From Acinetobacter kyonggiensis (GTDB taxonomy: Bacteria; Pseudomonadota; Gammaproteobacteria; Pseudomonadales; Moraxellaceae), in the NCBI RefSeq assembly GCF_900107285.1, contig NZ_FNPK01000023.1, forward strand, positions 1 to 45,128: a stretch of DNA of 45,128 bases, written 5' to 3'. The notes beneath the pieces were generated by a model. It was not told the origin of the DNA. It worked only from the letters and a program-made list of their open reading frames with translations, and searched no databases. Position numbers and translations under genes: made by a program. This document shows positions 8,696 to 16,917 of the stretch, piece by piece. Numbering within the stretch: the first letter of the stretch is position 1; every line of letters begins with the position of its first letter.

Positions 8696-9706
8696 GTGGA
8701 TCAACTGACCATTAGCCCTGAACATTTGCAGGAAGCCGCTGAAAACCTAGTTACCATTCGCGATTTTATTCGTTTTGGTGTTTCAGCTCTACGTCAATAT
8801 GATGCACATTTAGGTCAAGGTACGGAAGACTTTTTTGCTGAAAGTTCGGCTTTAGTATTGCAAACATTGGCATTGGATTGGAGTGCGAATCCAGAAATTT
8901 TAGATGCGAAATTATTGCCAAGTGAAAAAGCAGAATTTATCAGTTTACTTGAACGTCGTATCAATGAAAAAGTGCCAACCTCTTATTTATTGAATCTAGC
9001 TTATTTCTGTGACAAACCATATTACGTAGATGAACGTGTGCTTATTCCACGTTCACCGATTGCAGAATTGATTAATCAGCGTTTTGCACCGTACTGCTTA
9101 GATGAAAATGGTCAAGTACGCGAAGCTTTAAATAATCTGCCTGAAAATACAAATCCTAAAATGCCACGTCGTATTTTAGATATGTGTACAGGTTCAGGTT
9201 GTATCGCAATTGCTTTGGCATATGCATTCCCTGAATCTGAAGTGGATGCGACCGACATTTCTAAAGAAGCTTTAGAAGTGGCTTCGATTAATGCTGAACA
9301 TCACAATATGCAATATCAAGTTGCATTGATGGAATCAGACTTATTTGCAAAAATTCCTGCTGAAAATCAATATGACTTAATCGTGTCAAATCCTCCGTAT
9401 GTGGATGCTGAAGACATGGCTGATTTACCTGCTGAATTTTTACATGAGCCAGAACTTGCGCTTGCTGCGGGTCAAGATGGTTTAGATTTAGTACGTAAAA
9501 TGTTAGCGCAAGCTGCTGATTACTTGACTGAAGATGGCTTAATCGTGATTGAAGTCGGTAATTCTGAATGGGCAATGAAACAGAATTTTAATACTGTGGA
9601 TTTTCATTGGTTAACATTCCAAAAAGGTGGTTCAGGTATTTTTGCTTTAACAGCAGAACAATGCCGTAAATACCGTGATTTATTTGTAAAATCGGTTCAA
9701 GCATAA
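8696..9706 (+). CDS. prmB: ribosomal protein L3 N5-glutamine methyltransferase PrmB
   Basis: SAM-dependent methyltransferase of the HemK/PrmB family that methylates the glutamine of ribosomal protein L3. The 336-residue length fits PrmB. The substrate-recognition NPPY motif is seen in LIVSNPPYVDAEDM. The SAM-binding motif is ILDMCTGSGCIAIALAYAFP, and the N-terminal helical domain runs from residues 1 to about 110. PrmB rather than PrmC is preferred from the N-terminal TIRDFIRFGVSALRQYDAHLGQGT and the position next to aroC, a common arrangement in gammaproteobacteria. Translation starts at GTG 8696, preceded by TTGGAG at a good spacing. The next gene, aroC, begins 12 bases after the stop, so the two form an operon. 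Confidence 0.93.
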   Translation: MDQLTISPEHLQEAAENLVTIRDFIRFGVSALRQYDAHLGQGTEDFFAESSALVLQTLALDWSANPEILDAKLLPSEKAEFISLLERRINEKVPTSYLLNLAYFCDKPYYVDERVLIPRSPIAELINQRFAPYCLDENGQVREALNNLPENTNPKMPRRILDMCTGSGCIAIALAYAFPESEVDATDISKEALEVASINAEHHNMQYQVALMESDLFAKIPAENQYDLIVSNPPYVDAEDMADLPAEFLHEPELALAAGQDGLDLVRKMLAQAADYLTEDGLIVIEVGNSEWAMKQNFNTVDFHWLTFQKGGSGIFALTAEQCRKYRDLFVKSVQA

Positions 9707-9718
9707 GGAGTTGTGAAC

Positions 9719-10813
9719 ATGGCAGGTAATAGTATTGGACAGCTGTTCCGTGTAACGACTTGTGGTGAATCTCATGGCGTTGGCCTCATGGCAATTGTCG
9801 ATGGTGTTCCGCCAGGTTTAGAACTTTCTGAAGCCGATTTGCAACACGATTTAGACCGTCGTAAGCCGGGCACCTCTAAATTTGCAACTCAACGTAAAGA
9901 ACCCGATGAAGTTGAAATTATTTCAGGTGTCTTTGAAGGTAAAACCACAGGTACATCGATTGGTTTGCTGATTCGTAATACCGACCAGAAATCGAAAGAC
10001 TATGGCAATATTGCACAAACCTTCCGTCCGGGGCATGCAGATTATACTTATACCCAAAAGTATGGCTTTCGTGATTACCGTGGTGGTGGTCGTTCAAGTG
10101 CGCGTGAAACAGCGATGCGTGTAGCGGCAGGTGCGATTGCCAAAAAATATCTGGCTGAAAAGTTTGCGATTGATATTCGTGGTCATGTCACGCAAATTGG
10201 CACAGAAAAAGCAGAAAAATTAGATTGGGCAGAAGTTCCGAACAATCCTTTTTTCTGTGGTGATGTTGATGCGGTGCCTCGTTTTGAAGCTTTAGTGACT
10301 TCATTGCGTGAACAAGGCACAAGTTGTGGTGCAAAGCTTGAAATCGTTGCCGAAAAAGTTCCAGTAGGTTGGGGTGAGCCTGTATTTGACCGTTTAGATG
10401 CCGACATTGCCCATGCGATGATGAGTATTAATGCGGTTAAAGCTGTTGAAATTGGCGATGGTTTTGCTGTTGCAGAACAGTTTGGTCATGAAACACGTGA
10501 TGAGTTAACAACCAATGGTTTCTTGGCAAATCATGCGGGCGGTATTTTGGGTGGCATTTCATCTGGGCAAACGATTCGTGTGGCAATTGCATTAAAACCC
10601 ACTGCAAGTATTACCACACCAGGTAAAACGATTAATATTGATCGTCAGGATACTGATGTATTAACCAAAGGTCGTCATGATCCTTGTGTGGGTGTACGTG
10701 CGACACCGATTGCGGAAGCCATGCTTGCCATAGTATTGATGGATCACTTTATGCGTCATCGTGCGCAAAATGCGGATGTGATTGCACCGTTTGCACCGAT
10801 TGAGCCGAAGTGA
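9719..10813 (+). CDS. aroC: chorismate synthase
   Basis: Converts 5-enolpyruvylshikimate-3-phosphate to chorismate, the last step of the shikimate pathway, using reduced FMN. All three family signatures are visible: [18 protein letters not shown] near the start, the central [20 protein letters not shown] segment, and the C-terminal [17 protein letters not shown]. The start is ATG 9719, because AAGGAG at 9705-9710 is properly spaced from it and too close to the GTG at 9713. The protein is 364 residues, normal for the family. Second gene of the prmB-aroC unit, followed by an intrinsic terminator at 10867-10900. The DAHP synthase of the same pathway lies about 6 kb away in this window. Confidence 0.97.
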   Translation: MAGNSIGQLFRVTTCGESHGVGLMAIVDGVPPGLELSEADLQHDLDRRKPGTSKFATQRKEPDEVEIISGVFEGKTTGTSIGLLIRNTDQKSKDYGNIAQTFRPGHADYTYTQKYGFRDYRGGGRSSARETAMRVAAGAIAKKYLAEKFAIDIRGHVTQIGTEKAEKLDWAEVPNNPFFCGDVDAVPRFEALVTSLREQGTSCGAKLEIVAEKVPVGWGEPVFDRLDADIAHAMMSINAVKAVEIGDGFAVAEQFGHETRDELTTNGFLANHAGGILGGISSGQTIRVAIALKPTASITTPGKTINIDRQDTDVLTKGRHDPCVGVRATPIAEAMLAIVLMDHFMRHRAQNADVIAPFAPIEPK

Positions 10814-10866
10814 AATAAAGATTTTCTTTACTGAACCTCGTTAGTGAAGAATTCATCTACAGGCTT

Positions 10867-10900
10867 AATAAAACCAGACTTTATGTCTGGTTTTATTTTT
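10867..10900 (+). terminator. terminator of prmB-aroC
   Basis: Arms AATAAAACCAGAC and GTCTGGTTTTATT pair over 13 bp with a 5-nt loop, followed by TTT. A strong intrinsic terminator 53 bases after aroC. Confidence 0.92.
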
Positions 10901-10955
10901 GCATTTCATCCAAAATCTGCTAGATTTTGTTAATCACAGATCAAGATAATAAAAA

Positions 10956-11492
10956 TTGAAAAACTTAAGTTTAAGAATAGCAAATTCTTCAGATATTCAA
11001 AATTTAGTGATTCTAATCAACCAAGCTTATAGAACAAATAATGCTGCGAGTTGGACCAGTGAAGAAGGTATTGTTGCTGGGACAAGAATTAATGAAGAAC
11101 AATTGGTTCATCTTTTGTGGCAGAAGAATGTGTGGCTCTTTGTCGCCGATGTTAAGGACAACCCTCAACAGGGATTGCTTGGCTGTATTGGTTTGACTTT
11201 TCAACAAGATACAGTGGAAATAGGTACTTTTTGTGTTGCATCTGCTTGGCAAAATCAAGGTGTTGGTCGGCAGCTACTTAAATATGCAGAAATGAAGGCA
11301 CAAGAAATATGTGCAAATTTAAAGTGTTATGAGATGTTTGTACTTGATGCCAGATCTGAATTAATTGAATATTATGAACGGTGTGGATATGTTAAAACTG
11401 CTTACATTGAAAATTATCCTGTGAATGCAAATGTAGGCATCCCATTAATTGATTTAAAGCTACAGCAGATGAAAAAGTTGATCACGCAATAG
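10956..11492 (+). CDS. GNAT family N-acetyltransferase
   Basis: A 178-residue acetyltransferase of the GNAT fold. Seen are the N-terminal LRIANSSDIQNLVILINQAYR, the beta-strand LLGCIGLTFQQDTVEIGTFCV and the acetyl-CoA-binding motif A in SAWQNQGVGRQLLKYAEMKA (Q-N-Q-G-V-G). The C-terminal region reads EYYERCGYVKTAYIENYP, with the usual Tyr that may act as general acid. The substrate is unknown. The start is a TTG at 10956 with only a weak upstream purine stretch, so it is uncertain. The gene sits alone behind the aroC terminator. Confidence 0.82.
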   Translation: MKNLSLRIANSSDIQNLVILINQAYRTNNAASWTSEEGIVAGTRINEEQLVHLLWQKNVWLFVADVKDNPQQGLLGCIGLTFQQDTVEIGTFCVASAWQNQGVGRQLLKYAEMKAQEICANLKCYEMFVLDARSELIEYYERCGYVKTAYIENYPVNANVGIPLIDLKLQQMKKLITQ

Positions 11493-11852
11493 ATAATTTC
11501 TCCGCTGTTGTTGATCTGTAGCATAAGCTAAAGCCATGCTAAATCTTATTTTTCCACGACTAATTTTTTTATAAATCTTAGAATGTAAAAGAGGGATTGT
11601 TTTGCCTGCGTTACACTGAATTAAATAAAATGTGTGTTAGATTATAAAAAGATAATATAATTCTCTTCTTTAGAAGTTTTTGTATTCAATATTTAACTAA
11701 TATAATCATTAAGCTCAATAAAATGTTATATAAATAAAAATAGTTACAATTTAAACAACAATGATTGTGTATTTATTGTATTTAGATAAAATCTAAAAAG
11801 CAGCAACCATAGAATGTGGTTGAATTAAGTCATACGAATAGGATACATCGCA
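11493..11852. other. AT-rich intergenic region
   Basis: No reading frame of note. The stretch is very AT-rich and ends with the leader of the UndA-like gene, where AGGATA lies about 9 bases before the ATG. No clear terminator hairpin for the upstream acetyltransferase was found. Confidence 0.5.
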
Positions 11853-12590
11853 ATGACTGCTATGAATCAATATGGAACAAAATTAGAAATTACAGCTCAT
11901 TCGGAGTGGTCTCAAAAGTTTTGGGATGAACTTTTTCCTGCGAAAGAACGAGTTAGCAAACACCCTTTATTTTTAGATATGGCGAATGGATCATTGAGTC
12001 TAGAATGTTTTCGTTCAGCATTACTTAATTTTTATCCTTTAGTTGCTCATTTTCCATCTTATATGGCTGGTGCGCTTGCTAAAGCAACATCATTTTCTCT
12101 AGAGGGGGTCATAGATACTAGAAATTGGTTAATTCAAAATATTAAAGTTGAAGAAAGTCATCTGCGTTGGTATCAAGATTGGGCTAGAGGCTTTGGTTTA
12201 ACCGCTGAAATGTTAAATGAAGTTAGACCTCCTGCTGCAATGAATGCAGTGAATCATTTTCTATGGGATGTTAATTTTAGAGGAACTTTAGCGGAAAGTA
12301 TTGCTGCAACAAATTTAGCAATTGAATGGGCAACAGGGGACTGGACAATACAAGTTTACAAAGGAATACAAGCATATACAGAGCACCCAAAAGTAAGTAT
12401 TAATAAGCGATCTTTGGCTTGGTTAAGAGCACATGCTCATTATGATGATTTACATCCGTATGAAGCAATGGAGCTTATCAAACGATTGTGTGATAAAGAT
12501 CCTGTATTGCAGAAGAAAGCATTTTTAGCTGCACAAGAAGGTTTGGCGTATTATGAATTAGCGTTAGATGCATGCTACAAATTACGTTAG
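11853..12590 (+). CDS. UndA-like heme-oxygenase-fold diiron/iron oxidase
   Basis: A 245-residue protein of the TenA/PqqC-like, heme-oxygenase-fold superfamily. From memory of the Pseudomonas UndA sequence, the correspondence is close over the whole length: NWLIQNIKVEESH against its RRWLMRNIRVELNH, SIAATNLAIEWATGDW against AIAATNYAIEGATGEW, and LRAHAHYDDLHPYEAMELI against LKMHAQYDDAHPWEALEII. UndA turns medium-chain fatty acids such as lauric acid into terminal alkenes plus CO2. The iron ligands of that family are present here: Glu100, His103, Glu158, His194, Asp198 and His201. There are no thiaminase signatures (TenA catalytic Cys), so a TenA role in thiamine salvage is unlikely. It appears monocistronic; a transposase scrap follows. 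The substrate is inferred, and related enzymes (e.g. BesC type) act on amino acids. Confidence 0.78.
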   Translation: MTAMNQYGTKLEITAHSEWSQKFWDELFPAKERVSKHPLFLDMANGSLSLECFRSALLNFYPLVAHFPSYMAGALAKATSFSLEGVIDTRNWLIQNIKVEESHLRWYQDWARGFGLTAEMLNEVRPPAAMNAVNHFLWDVNFRGTLAESIAATNLAIEWATGDWTIQVYKGIQAYTEHPKVSINKRSLAWLRAHAHYDDLHPYEAMELIKRLCDKDPVLQKKAFLAAQEGLAYYELALDACYKLR

Positions 12591-12719
12591 AAAGATTTAC
12601 AAACCGTCATTTAGAAGAAAACTGTACCAATCGTTAGCTTTGGGGGAAAAGTATTCTTTAATATTAGATAATACTTCATTTTACTGAGGTGGAAATATAA
12701 GACAGACTGTATAAGCATG

Positions 12720-12825
12720 TGGTTGTATTTTAATCTATTTACCAGCTTATTCTCCTGCGTTAAATCTAATAGAAAAATATTGGGCAGTGCTCAAGCAAAA
12801 AATAAGATTGCTACTATTCTTTGGG
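12720..12825 (+). pseudogene. transposase C-terminal remnant (IS630-type DDE)
   Basis: One frame reads IYLPAYSPALNLIEKYWAVL followed by KQKIR. This is the C-terminal catalytic Glu region of IS630-type (DDE_3) transposases, where the usual form is YSPxLNPIExxW. The flanking sequence (12591-13045) has no open frame, no start and no clear terminal repeats. It is a fossil scrap between the UndA-like gene and the glycine riboswitch. Confidence 0.7.
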
Positions 12826-13059
12826 TACTGCTCTTTTTGGATGCGTTGGAAATCATTTGTAGCTCTTAAAATGTTTTGCTCATGTAAAATTTCAATGTAA
12901 GTGCTGGAATATACTGTATTTTAGAACTATTGAAATTGAATAACAAAATTTTAATTATTTGATATATATGGTTATTTATTACAACAAAATTGGTTAACAA
13001 ATATAATTAATTTAGTGTTCGCAAATGGTATAAAAATTGCTCATATTAGAATAAGCAAT

Positions 13060-13287
13060 TATTGCAGGAGAGATGTTCTTCTGTGAACACGCCGAAGGAG
13101 CAACGACCCCGGAAACTCTCAGGCAAAAGGACTGTAATAATTTTAAAAATCTGGAGAGAAGCATATAAAATATGCTCACCGAAGGGGATGGTCAGCGTTG
13201 AAATTTTTAGCGTCATGGTCGAAGCTCTCAGGTACCAATGACAGATGGGGCTCATAGAAATGTCAGTACATTTCAAGGGAGTGTCGT
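13060..13287 (+). promoter_or_regulatory. tandem glycine riboswitch
   Basis: Two successive aptamers are recognisable. Aptamer 1 (about 13066-13136) has GGAGAG, GCCGAAGGAGCAA and AACTCTCAGGCAAAAGGAC. Aptamer 2 (about 13151-13245) has GGAGAGA, CACCGAAGGGG and AAGCTCTCAGGTACCAATGACAG-type conserved blocks. This is the classic gcvT-type tandem architecture that binds glycine. Just after it, GAAATG and CATTTC (13257-13274) can form a hairpin adjoining the ribosome-binding site AAGGGAG of the downstream gene, a plausible expression platform. The regulated gene is a DadA-like FAD dehydrogenase and not a glycine cleavage gene. Confidence 0.93.
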
Positions 13288-14532
13288 ATGTGTCATATTG
13301 TTGTGATTGGATCGGGAATTACTGGTGTTACTTCTGCCTATGAGTTGGCAAAATTAGGCTATAAAGTCACCGTGATTGATAAACATTTATATGCTGCTAT
13401 GGAAACATCATTTGCCAATGGTGGGCAACTTTCAGCGTGTAATGCAGAGGTTTGGAATCAAAAATCCACGGTGCTAAAGGGCATGAAGTGGATGTTTAAT
13501 AAAAATGCACCTTTGCTGCTTAATCCTTCATTTGACCTGCATAAATATGGCTGGTTAATAGAATTTCTCGGTAATATTAAACATTATGAAGCCAATACGC
13601 GTGATACCGTAAAAATGGCGTTATTGGCACGTGAGCGTTTATTTACCGTGGCTGAAGAAGAGAATATTCAGTTCGATTTAGAGAAACGTGGAATTCTTCA
13701 CTTTTATCACAATAAATTGGATTATGAAGTAGCCACTCGGGTTAATACTTTATTGAATGAAGGTGGGCTAGAACGAAATGCGGTTACGCCAGAAGAAATT
13801 AAAAGTATAGAGCCGAGTTTAAAGGGTGAATATTATGGTGGCTTTTATTGCCCAGGGGATGCAACAGGGGATATTCATAAATTTACAATAGGTTTAGCCA
13901 AAGCCTCTGAAAAATATGGCGTGAAGTATGTGTTTGGTATGGAAGTCACTGATGTGAAGCATCATGCCAAAGGTGTTACGGTGCTTTATCATGCAAGTAA
14001 TGAAAATATGCAATTGGATGCAACGACAGTGGAATCACTAGAGGCCGATGCGATTGTGGTTTGTGGTGGTGTTGGCAGTTACCATCTGGCAAATTTATTA
14101 GGTGATCGAGTCAATATTTATCCAGTGAAGGGATATTCGATTACGCTTAATTTAAATGATGAAGATAGTGTTAAGCATGCACCATGGGTTAGTTTACTGG
14201 ATGAAAGTGCAAAAATTGTGACTTCGCGTTTAGGTGCAGACCGTTTAAGGGTTGCAGGAACAGCAGAATTTAATGGTTATAATCTTGATATTCGAGCAGA
14301 CCGGATTCAACCACTGACAGACTGGGTGAATAAAAATTTTAATATTAGTACTGAAAATGTTGTGCCGTGGGCAGGTTTACGTCCAATGATGCCAAACATG
14401 ATGCCGACTGTCCGACGTGGTCGCCGTGAACGAGTGTTTTATAATACAGGGCATGGACATTTAGGTTGGACGTTGTCTGCGGCAACAGCAGTGATGATTA
14501 GTCAAGAAGTGGCATCACAACATCCCATTTAA
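13288..14532 (+). CDS. DadA-like FAD-dependent amino acid dehydrogenase
   Basis: A 414-residue DAO-family flavoenzyme, closest in layout to the D-amino acid dehydrogenase small subunit (DadA). The FAD-binding dinucleotide motif is VVIGSGITGVTSAYELAKLG at residues 5-24, followed by ETSFANGGQLS, the DadA-type flavin loop. The C-terminal RPMMPNMMPTV and YNTGHGHLGWTLSAATA complete the FAD site. It would oxidise an amino acid to the keto acid and ammonia, passing electrons to the quinone pool. Being directly behind a tandem glycine riboswitch, its physiological substrate may be glycine or an amino acid linked to it; this is inference. AAGGGAG precedes the ATG by 7 bases. A terminator follows at 14545, so the unit is monocistronic. 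Confidence 0.88.
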   Translation: MCHIVVIGSGITGVTSAYELAKLGYKVTVIDKHLYAAMETSFANGGQLSACNAEVWNQKSTVLKGMKWMFNKNAPLLLNPSFDLHKYGWLIEFLGNIKHYEANTRDTVKMALLARERLFTVAEEENIQFDLEKRGILHFYHNKLDYEVATRVNTLLNEGGLERNAVTPEEIKSIEPSLKGEYYGGFYCPGDATGDIHKFTIGLAKASEKYGVKYVFGMEVTDVKHHAKGVTVLYHASNENMQLDATTVESLEADAIVVCGGVGSYHLANLLGDRVNIYPVKGYSITLNLNDEDSVKHAPWVSLLDESAKIVTSRLGADRLRVAGTAEFNGYNLDIRADRIQPLTDWVNKNFNISTENVVPWAGLRPMMPNMMPTVRRGRRERVFYNTGHGHLGWTLSAATAVMISQEVASQHPI

Positions 14533-14544
14533 TTGTATAGAAAC

Positions 14545-14579
14545 TAAAAAAGTGCAACGTGATATGTTGCATTTTTTTT
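14545..14579 (+). terminator. terminator of the DadA-like gene
   Basis: Arms AAAAAGTGCAAC and GTTGCATTTTT pair with a 7-nt loop and are followed by further T residues. It lies 12 bases after the stop codon. Confidence 0.9.
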
Positions 14580-14627
14580 GTCAGTTTAATATATGATTAT
14601 CAAAAGATTTTCATGAGATGCAAGAAA

Positions 14628-15044
14628 ATGAACAAAGTCTGTCCAGTGATTCTGAGAAAAAACAATCACGTATTGGAAGTTTTACTTTTTAAACATCCGA
14701 CAGCAGGTATTCAACTTGTAAAAGGTACGATTGAAAAATCAGAACAAATCTTTCATGCAGCTATACGTGAATTGTATGAAGAATCGGGCATCGTTGTGGA
14801 ACAACAACAATGTTATGATTGGGGAGCACATCAAATAAGCAACCAAACGTGGCATTTTGTTTTTTGTGATACTTCAAGTCAAGATTTAGAGAATCAATGG
14901 TGTTATGACACATTAGATGATTATGGGCATTGTTTTGAGTTCTTTTGGGAAAATATAAATACATATCACATTCTAGCTTTACATTCCAAGTATGTACAAG
15001 CCCTAGATTTGATCAGGCAGAAAATGAATCTTTATTTGCGGTAA
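14628..15044 (+). CDS. Nudix hydrolase
   Basis: A Nudix-fold pyrophosphohydrolase of about 138 residues that hydrolyses a nucleoside diphosphate linked to some moiety; the substrate is unknown. The Nudix box GTIEKSEQIFHAAIRELYEE followed by SGI matches the G-x5-E-x7-REUxEExGU consensus fully, including the metal-binding Glu residues. The start is chosen at ATG 14628, giving MNKVCPVILRKNNHVLEVLL, the usual first strand. An ATG 15 bases upstream is also possible, and neither has a strong ribosome-binding site. The gene stands alone behind the DadA terminator. Confidence 0.85.
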   Translation: MNKVCPVILRKNNHVLEVLLFKHPTAGIQLVKGTIEKSEQIFHAAIRELYEESGIVVEQQQCYDWGAHQISNQTWHFVFCDTSSQDLENQWCYDTLDDYGHCFEFFWENINTYHILALHSKYVQALDLIRQKMNLYLR

Positions 15045-15099
15045 GCAATAAAAAGTCGCTAATATTTAATTTCAAAAAAATAATGAATGCATTAAAAAA

Positions 15100-15750
15100 T
15101 TAATCATAAAGCCGATATACACCGACAAAACGTTCACAGCCTTTTTGCTTGGTTTTGACCGATAAGATTGCTTTATTGAAATTGAACTGATATTTGCAAT
15201 CATGTTCGTTATCTATAATTTCATCTTTCTTTTCTGTTGTTGTATACGCTAAGAATGGAATGGTTTGAGTTTCTAATTTATTGTTCGGGTTACGGTAGGC
15301 AATACCTTCAATTTTAATTTTATCTTTGGTGAGTTGATGGACTTGTAAATGCACAGGTTGACTGGCAATTCTGCCATTTTCAAATTTTAAATAGTGATTG
15401 GTTAAACTCTGATTCAGTGATGTGTAAAAATTAAGATCTTCAATGCGTAATTCAAATTGTTGTTTATAACAATCTGAATTTTTACATTGCTGTAAACGCT
15501 TAAACCATAAGGTATGTGTATCTTCTAATAAATGAACAGGTGCATCACTGACTAAAAAAGCAGTTATATAATCATTGCTTAATTTTTTTCGAAATTCTAA
15601 AAAACTTTCAGCACAAATATTTTTCATTGACGATGTATTTGGGCGAGAGCAGTCAATTTCTTGAGCATAAGTCATGGTTGAGCACAAACAGCCAATACTG
15701 AATAATGTGCTTAATGTTTTAATGAGATTAATATCGGTATTCACCAGCAT
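15100..15750 (-). CDS. secreted protein of unknown function (cysteine-rich, LprI-like N-terminus)
   Basis: A 216-residue protein with an N-terminal export signal (hydrophobic LIKTLSTLFSIGCLC, probable cleavage at TYAQ, about residue 29). The mature N-terminus has spaced cysteines (EIDCSRPNTSSMKNICAES, QCKNSDCYKQQ), a Trp and alternating charged helices, reminiscent of the DUF1311/LprI fold. The remaining 100 residues look beta-rich and end CERFVGVYRLYD. I do not recognise a specific family and assign no function; a periplasmic location is inferred from the signal. Monocistronic, convergent with the Nudix gene and divergent from ispF. Confidence 0.7.
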   Translation of the reverse strand: MLVNTDINLIKTLSTLFSIGCLCSTMTYAQEIDCSRPNTSSMKNICAESFLEFRKKLSNDYITAFLVSDAPVHLLEDTHTLWFKRLQQCKNSDCYKQQFELRIEDLNFYTSLNQSLTNHYLKFENGRIASQPVHLQVHQLTKDKIKIEGIAYRNPNNKLETQTIPFLAYTTTEKKDEIIDNEHDCKYQFNFNKAILSVKTKQKGCERFVGVYRLYD

Positions 15751-15849
15751 GATCGCTTATAATTTCACTATGTTGCGCTGATGTAACTATAGCGAAATAG
15801 AAAGCGTGAATACAACATTTCAATCATTTATTTCTTAAGGATGCTAAAA

Positions 15850-16341
15850 GTGGTCGCACAAATTCGAATTGGTCAGGGAATGGATGTACACGCCTTTGAA
15901 GAAGGTGATTTTGTAACTTTAGCAGGTATTAAAATTCCCCATACACATGGCTTAAAAGCCCATTCAGATGGTGATGTCGTGTTGCATGCTTTATGTGATG
16001 CGTTATTGGGCGCGTTAGCTTTGGGGGATATCGGGCAGCATTTTCCCGATACAAATGCAAAATTTAAAGGTGTAGATAGCCGAGTTTTACTTAAGCATGT
16101 CTATCAACTTATTTTGGATCGCGGTTATGTGTTAAATAATGCCGATATTACGGTCGCATGCGAACGTCCTAAATTAGCCAAACATAATTTAGAAATGCGT
16201 CAAAGTATTGCTGATGTCTTGAACGCGCATGTCACGCAAATTAGTATTAAAGCGACAACCACAGAACAGCTCGGTTTTACAGGACGTCAGGAAGGCATTT
16301 TGGCAACGGCAACAGTCTTGATTTCACATCAAGCAAAATGA
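15850..16341 (+). CDS. ispF: 2-C-methyl-D-erythritol 2,4-cyclodiphosphate synthase
   Basis: IspF of the non-mevalonate (MEP) isoprenoid pathway. It closes CDP-ME 2-phosphate into the cyclodiphosphate with loss of CMP and works as a homotrimer with zinc. The zinc and substrate motifs are seen: RIGQGMDVHAFEEGD (Asp-x-His), the SDGDVVLHALCDALLGA signature, GDIGQHFPDTDA-like GDIGQHFPDT, and C-terminal ATTTEQLGFTGRQEGI. The start is set at GTG 15850: TTAAGG lies 10 bases before it, whereas the ATG at 15841 follows that site with no spacing. The protein is 163 residues, typical. Its last 13 bases overlap the convergent phosphatase-like gene. Confidence 0.96.
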   Translation: MVAQIRIGQGMDVHAFEEGDFVTLAGIKIPHTHGLKAHSDGDVVLHALCDALLGALALGDIGQHFPDTNAKFKGVDSRVLLKHVYQLILDRGYVLNNADITVACERPKLAKHNLEMRQSIADVLNAHVTQISIKATTTEQLGFTGRQEGILATATVLISHQAK

Positions 16342-16853
16342 TCTGGATGGATGAGCGCCTGTTGTAATTCTTTGGTGGCTTTACGACCTTGCAGTTGTAA
16401 AGCGACTGCATGGATTAAGCCTGTCCATGTGTCATTGGGTTCCCAAATGCTATGCATCAGCTCTTGCGCCGTAGGCATGTCCATATCCATAGAATATTGA
16501 CGATATAAATACATCAAACAACTTACATGATAATTTTTACTACAGTGAACCCAAACCATTTGTTCTTGTACTAAATGAGCAAGCATATCTAATATTAGTA
16601 AACATTGGTCATCAGATGGGGTTTCAGCAGAAATAGGTAATTGAATATAGTTTAAGCCTAAATCTAAACAAATTTTATCTTCATGAGTTAAATGCTGCTT
16701 TGCATCAGATAATCCCAAGTTCACAATTGTTGTGACACCGTATTCTTTAATCAGCTTGAGCTGTTCAGCAGATGGCTGAGCAGATGTGAAGAGGTGTTCG
16801 TGAATAAACTGGAAATTTTCAATGTGGCTTAATGCATTTTCAATTTCATTCAT
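16329..16853 (-). CDS. protein tyrosine phosphatase-like protein with altered catalytic loop
   Basis: A 174-residue protein with the fold of small cysteine-based phosphatases (DSP/DUF442 type): HLFTSAQPSAEQLKLIKEYG, VTTIVNLGLSD and the P-loop region VWVHCSKNYHVSCLMYLYRQ. The nucleophile Cys104 is present after His103. In the relatives I remember, the loop is HCxxNxRVS, with an Arg that binds phosphate. Here that position is His109, and no Arg lies within the loop. Activity may therefore be lost or altered. The protein is soluble with no signal peptide. Its 3' end overlaps ispF by 13 bases in convergent orientation. The aroG gene upstream has its own terminator, so this gene is transcribed on its own. 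Confidence 0.72.
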   Translation of the reverse strand: MNEIENALSHIENFQFIHEHLFTSAQPSAEQLKLIKEYGVTTIVNLGLSDAKQHLTHEDKICLDLGLNYIQLPISAETPSDDQCLLILDMLAHLVQEQMVWVHCSKNYHVSCLMYLYRQYSMDMDMPTAQELMHSIWEPNDTWTGLIHAVALQLQGRKATKELQQALIHPDHFA

Positions 16854-16883
16854 AAGATAAAACTTTTCCTAAGGTTAAAGTAG

Positions 16884-16909
16884 AAACGCCATCAATCAAG
16901 ATGGCGTTT
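16884..16909 (-). terminator. terminator of the DAHP synthase gene
   Basis: Arms AAACGCCATC and GATGGCGTTT pair perfectly with a 6-nt loop, 8 bases beyond the end of the minus-strand aroG gene. A-runs flank both sides, giving a short T-run on the minus strand. Confidence 0.8.
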
Positions 16910-16917
16910 TAAATCTC

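Noticed and set aside
11853..12590. Calling this gene a TenA thiaminase or regulator
   Set aside because: The thiaminase II cysteine and pocket motifs are absent while the UndA-type iron ligands are complete.
13046..13276. Open frame on the minus strand across the riboswitch
   Set aside because: Its sequence is fully explained by the conserved glycine aptamers on the other strand; no start site or family.
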